Shown: piece after piece, positions 6,653 to 7,958 of the stretch
How positions within the stretch are numbered: the stretch's first letter is position 1
How the letters are laid out: each line of letters starts with the position of its first letter
From: Francisellaceae bacterium UBA6186
GTDB lineage: Bacteria; Pseudomonadota; Gammaproteobacteria; UBA6186; Azoamicaceae
DNA: 7,958 nucleotides
Assembly: GCA_002422785.1 (NCBI GenBank)
Contig: DITK01000039.1
Span: forward strand, 1-7,958
Direction: 5' to 3'
The notes under the pieces: generated by a model
Databases searched by the model: none
Seen by the model: only the letters and a program-made list of their open reading frames with translations
What the model was told of the DNA's origin: nothing
Program-made: the position numbers and the translations under genes

Positions 6653-6736
6653 ACGTAGATTGTGGGGTTTTTGGCAGAGTGGCGGTTTGATGTGGGTAGC
6701 GTGTCGAATATGTGTCGAAGGTTCATGGTGTGTTTC
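6653..6736. other. G-rich non-coding segment after the tRNA, possible island junction
   Basis: These 84 bases are about half G+C and strongly G-rich on the plus strand, against about one third in the surroundings. They contain a direct repeat GTGTCGAA at 6701–6708 and 6712–6719 (11-base period). No gene is supported on either strand. The segment sits between the 3' end of tRNA-Thr, a frequent target of tyrosine integrases, and the accessory toxin cassette. It could be an attachment-site arm or an integrase remnant; this is inference, since no integrase or second att copy is in the window. Confidence 0.35.
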
Positions 6737-6754
6737 AAAAAAACAGTTACTAAG

Positions 6755-7651
6755 TTACAACTCTGGCGCAGTTAAATATTCCCCACAAGCAACTTCTACA
6801 AAACATTCATTAATTAATGTAACAATACCATATTTATTGCGTTTGGCTCCAATAATAAAACAAGCACCCCAGGTATCTTCAAAAAAACTTTTTATATTAT
6901 GATCATAAATATATTCTAATGAAATTAAAAGAATTGGTTCTTTTGGGCCATACGCTATAGCAACTTCTTTGAATTTATTAATACAAGTATTTTCTAAAAA
7001 TTCTCTCAAATGTTTAGATGCTACAATCAATCTACCCCAACTGACTCTTTTATAATTTTTAATATTGTCCCAATCTATTCTATATGCTGAAAATTCAGTA
7101 AATGGATAATCATCATATCTAAATTGATAAAATTCTTTCCAATATTTTTCTGCATCATCTAATAATATAGGTGATGCAAATTGTTCTTTTGTTGGGTTAA
7201 CAATTGATTTTTCCATTGGAATCGATGGGTATTTTTGTTTATAAAGTTGTCGTGTTTTCTCTATATCTTTAATGATAGGGTTAATTTTATTTATAGCATT
7301 CTTTATTTGAATTGGTGGATAACCATCACGCCAATCCCATTCTTTTATAGAGCCAGCACCGCTATTTAAAACAAAAATATAATCATTAAAATCAACTAGT
7401 TCACCTATCATATATGGTTTCAATGCTTCATATTGTTCTTTATTCAGTTTATAATCAGCATCTTCCACCATGTGTCTAACCATTATGTCTTGATGGTTTG
7501 GATCTCTATTAAAAAGTTTTCTTAACCAATTTAAGTCTAATGGTTTTAAATCATACTCAATTTGTACTCCACCCTCGATACTACCATCTTTCTTTTGCTT
7601 TTTATTAAACCCAAATATACTTCTGCTTATTCCTTCAATATCTTTTAACAT
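6755..7651 (-). CDS. Protein of unrecognised family, candidate immunity protein of the E3-type toxin
   Basis: I do not recognise this 298-aa protein. It has no signal peptide or membrane helix, and acidic and basic residues are roughly balanced, so it should be cytoplasmic. It appears to have two parts. Residues 1–135 contain a charged start, WLRKLFNRDP (42–51), KPYMIGELVDFNDYIFVLN (78–96) and KEWDWRDGYPP (103–113). Residues 160–298 are rich in aromatics (KYWKEFYQFRYDDYPF at 169–184) and contain strands such as VSWGRLIVAS (203–212) and WGACFIIGA (261–269). The ATG at 7651 has AGAGGA 7 bases upstream, overlapping the end of the toxin gene 12 bases away, so toxin and partner are likely co-translated. 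Being the next gene after a colicin-like toxin C-terminus is the classic place for its immunity gene. It is much larger than the 85-residue E3 immunity protein and does not resemble it. Confidence 0.5.
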   Translation of the reverse strand: MLKDIEGISRSIFGFNKKQKKDGSIEGGVQIEYDLKPLDLNWLRKLFNRDPNHQDIMVRHMVEDADYKLNKEQYEALKPYMIGELVDFNDYIFVLNSGAGSIKEWDWRDGYPPIQIKNAINKINPIIKDIEKTRQLYKQKYPSIPMEKSIVNPTKEQFASPILLDDAEKYWKEFYQFRYDDYPFTEFSAYRIDWDNIKNYKRVSWGRLIVASKHLREFLENTCINKFKEVAIAYGPKEPILLISLEYIYDHNIKSFFEDTWGACFIIGAKRNKYGIVTLINECFVEVACGEYLTAPEL

Positions 7652-7663
7652 TTATAATTCCTC

Positions 7664-7958
7664 TTATGATGGTTTCGATGTTCGTTCCGGTTTAGGATCT
7701 TTTAATTTATTTCCGGTATACGGATCGTATTTACCTAAATGTTTTTTGCCAGTCTTATCAAATAAATCAACTAGACCATGTCTTTTATCCCAAGTTGCAA
7801 ATTTTTTATCGTCTAATATCCATTTATCTCGTTTATCATTGTGTTGACCAGCATATTTAGATCCATCGAATCCTGGTAATGTTCCTTGTTTCCCCCTAAA
7901 TTCTTGAGGGGTAGGAATATGTCTATGATCTCTATTTGGCGCATTCTCTCTAGGTGGT
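7664..7958 (-). CDS. Toxin C-terminus with colicin E3-type 16S rRNase domain (gene runs off the right edge)
   Basis: Only the last 97 residues are visible, and they match the cytotoxic domain of colicin E3, which cuts 16S rRNA in the decoding site. The segment FATWDKRHGLVDLFD (53–67) aligns with IYEWDSQHGELEGYR, and HLGKYDPYTGNKLKDPKPER (73–92) aligns with HLGSFDPKTGNQLKGPDPKR, without gaps. The E3 catalytic residues Asp510, His513 and Arg545 correspond to Asp57, His60 and Arg92; Glu517 is replaced by Asp64. A PGFDGSKY–DKRDKW stretch precedes the domain, as in pyocin S6/E3-family and polymorphic toxins. The delivery part (colicin-type, CdiA, Rhs or other) is outside the window, so the system type is unknown. 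The stop TAA at 7666–7664 is followed after 12 bases by the candidate immunity gene. Confidence 0.85.
   Translation of the reverse strand, partial: PPRENAPNRDHRHIPTPQEFRGKQGTLPGFDGSKYAGQHNDKRDKWILDDKKFATWDKRHGLVDLFDKTGKKHLGKYDPYTGNKLKDPKPERTSKPS

Noticed and set aside
6430..6738. A 102-codon reading frame on the minus strand opposite the tRNA
   Set aside because: It contains the EKRTRTPDPLITNQLLYHL-type string that always arises from reading a tRNA antisense; it is a well-known false gene.
6737..6762. Possible terminator after the 298-aa gene (stem AGTT/AACT then seven T on the minus strand)
   Set aside because: The stem is only 4 base pairs and its loop contains the stop codon; the T run alone is not enough.
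6621..6902. A 93-codon plus-strand frame starting inside the tRNA
   Set aside because: It overlaps the tRNA 3' half and then runs antisense to the 298-aa gene; there is no ribosome site and no family likeness.
6755..7651. Classical E3/cloacin immunity protein (Im3-like)
   Set aside because: The protein is far longer than the 85-residue Im3 and shows no recognisable Im3 sequence; only gene position supports an immunity role.
1..7958. CRISPR array, insertion sequence or transposase
   Set aside because: No regularly spaced repeats, terminal inverted repeats or transposase frames were seen.

Overview
The window comes from an AT-rich (about one third G+C by eye) gammaproteobacterium. The evidence is the rppH–lgt–thyA gene order, which in Enterobacteria and relatives reads rppH–ptsP–lgt–thyA, and the close match of RppH, ThyA, Lgt and PepP to the gammaproteobacterial versions. 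The low G+C and Asn/Lys/Ile-rich proteins suggest a host-associated lineage (Legionellales- or Francisella-like), but genus cannot be read from this window. All protein genes lie on the minus strand; only a tRNA gene lies on the plus strand.

Bases 1–3018 (read right to left) form a tight operon: rppH, a membrane-anchored degenerate-GGDEF/EAL protein, lgt, and thyA, which runs off the left edge. Junctions are a 4-base overlap, a 4-base gap and a 5-base gap, so translation is probably coupled. The c-di-GMP-type gene sits where ptsP is found in many relatives.

Bases 3196–5650 hold an outer-membrane beta-barrel gene, pepP and a gcvH-like gene, again closely spaced. The GcvH homologue is well conserved but has Glu where the lipoyl-carrying Lys should be, so it cannot act as a normal glycine-cleavage carrier. 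A second, paralogous beta-barrel gene (5765–6391) has a strong Shine-Dalgarno sequence and its own terminator, which separates it from the first.

Bases 6580–6652 encode tRNA-Thr(CGU). Immediately after it comes a short G-rich stretch, and then an accessory cassette: the C-terminal part of a toxin with a colicin E3-type 16S rRNase domain (running off the right edge) and, 12 bases downstream, a 298-aa gene of unrecognised family that by position should be its immunity protein. The tRNA-Thr 3' end is a plausible boundary of an acquired island.

The two best leads are the lipoyl-lysine-less GcvH and the E3-type toxin paired with an unusually large, unrecognised partner.
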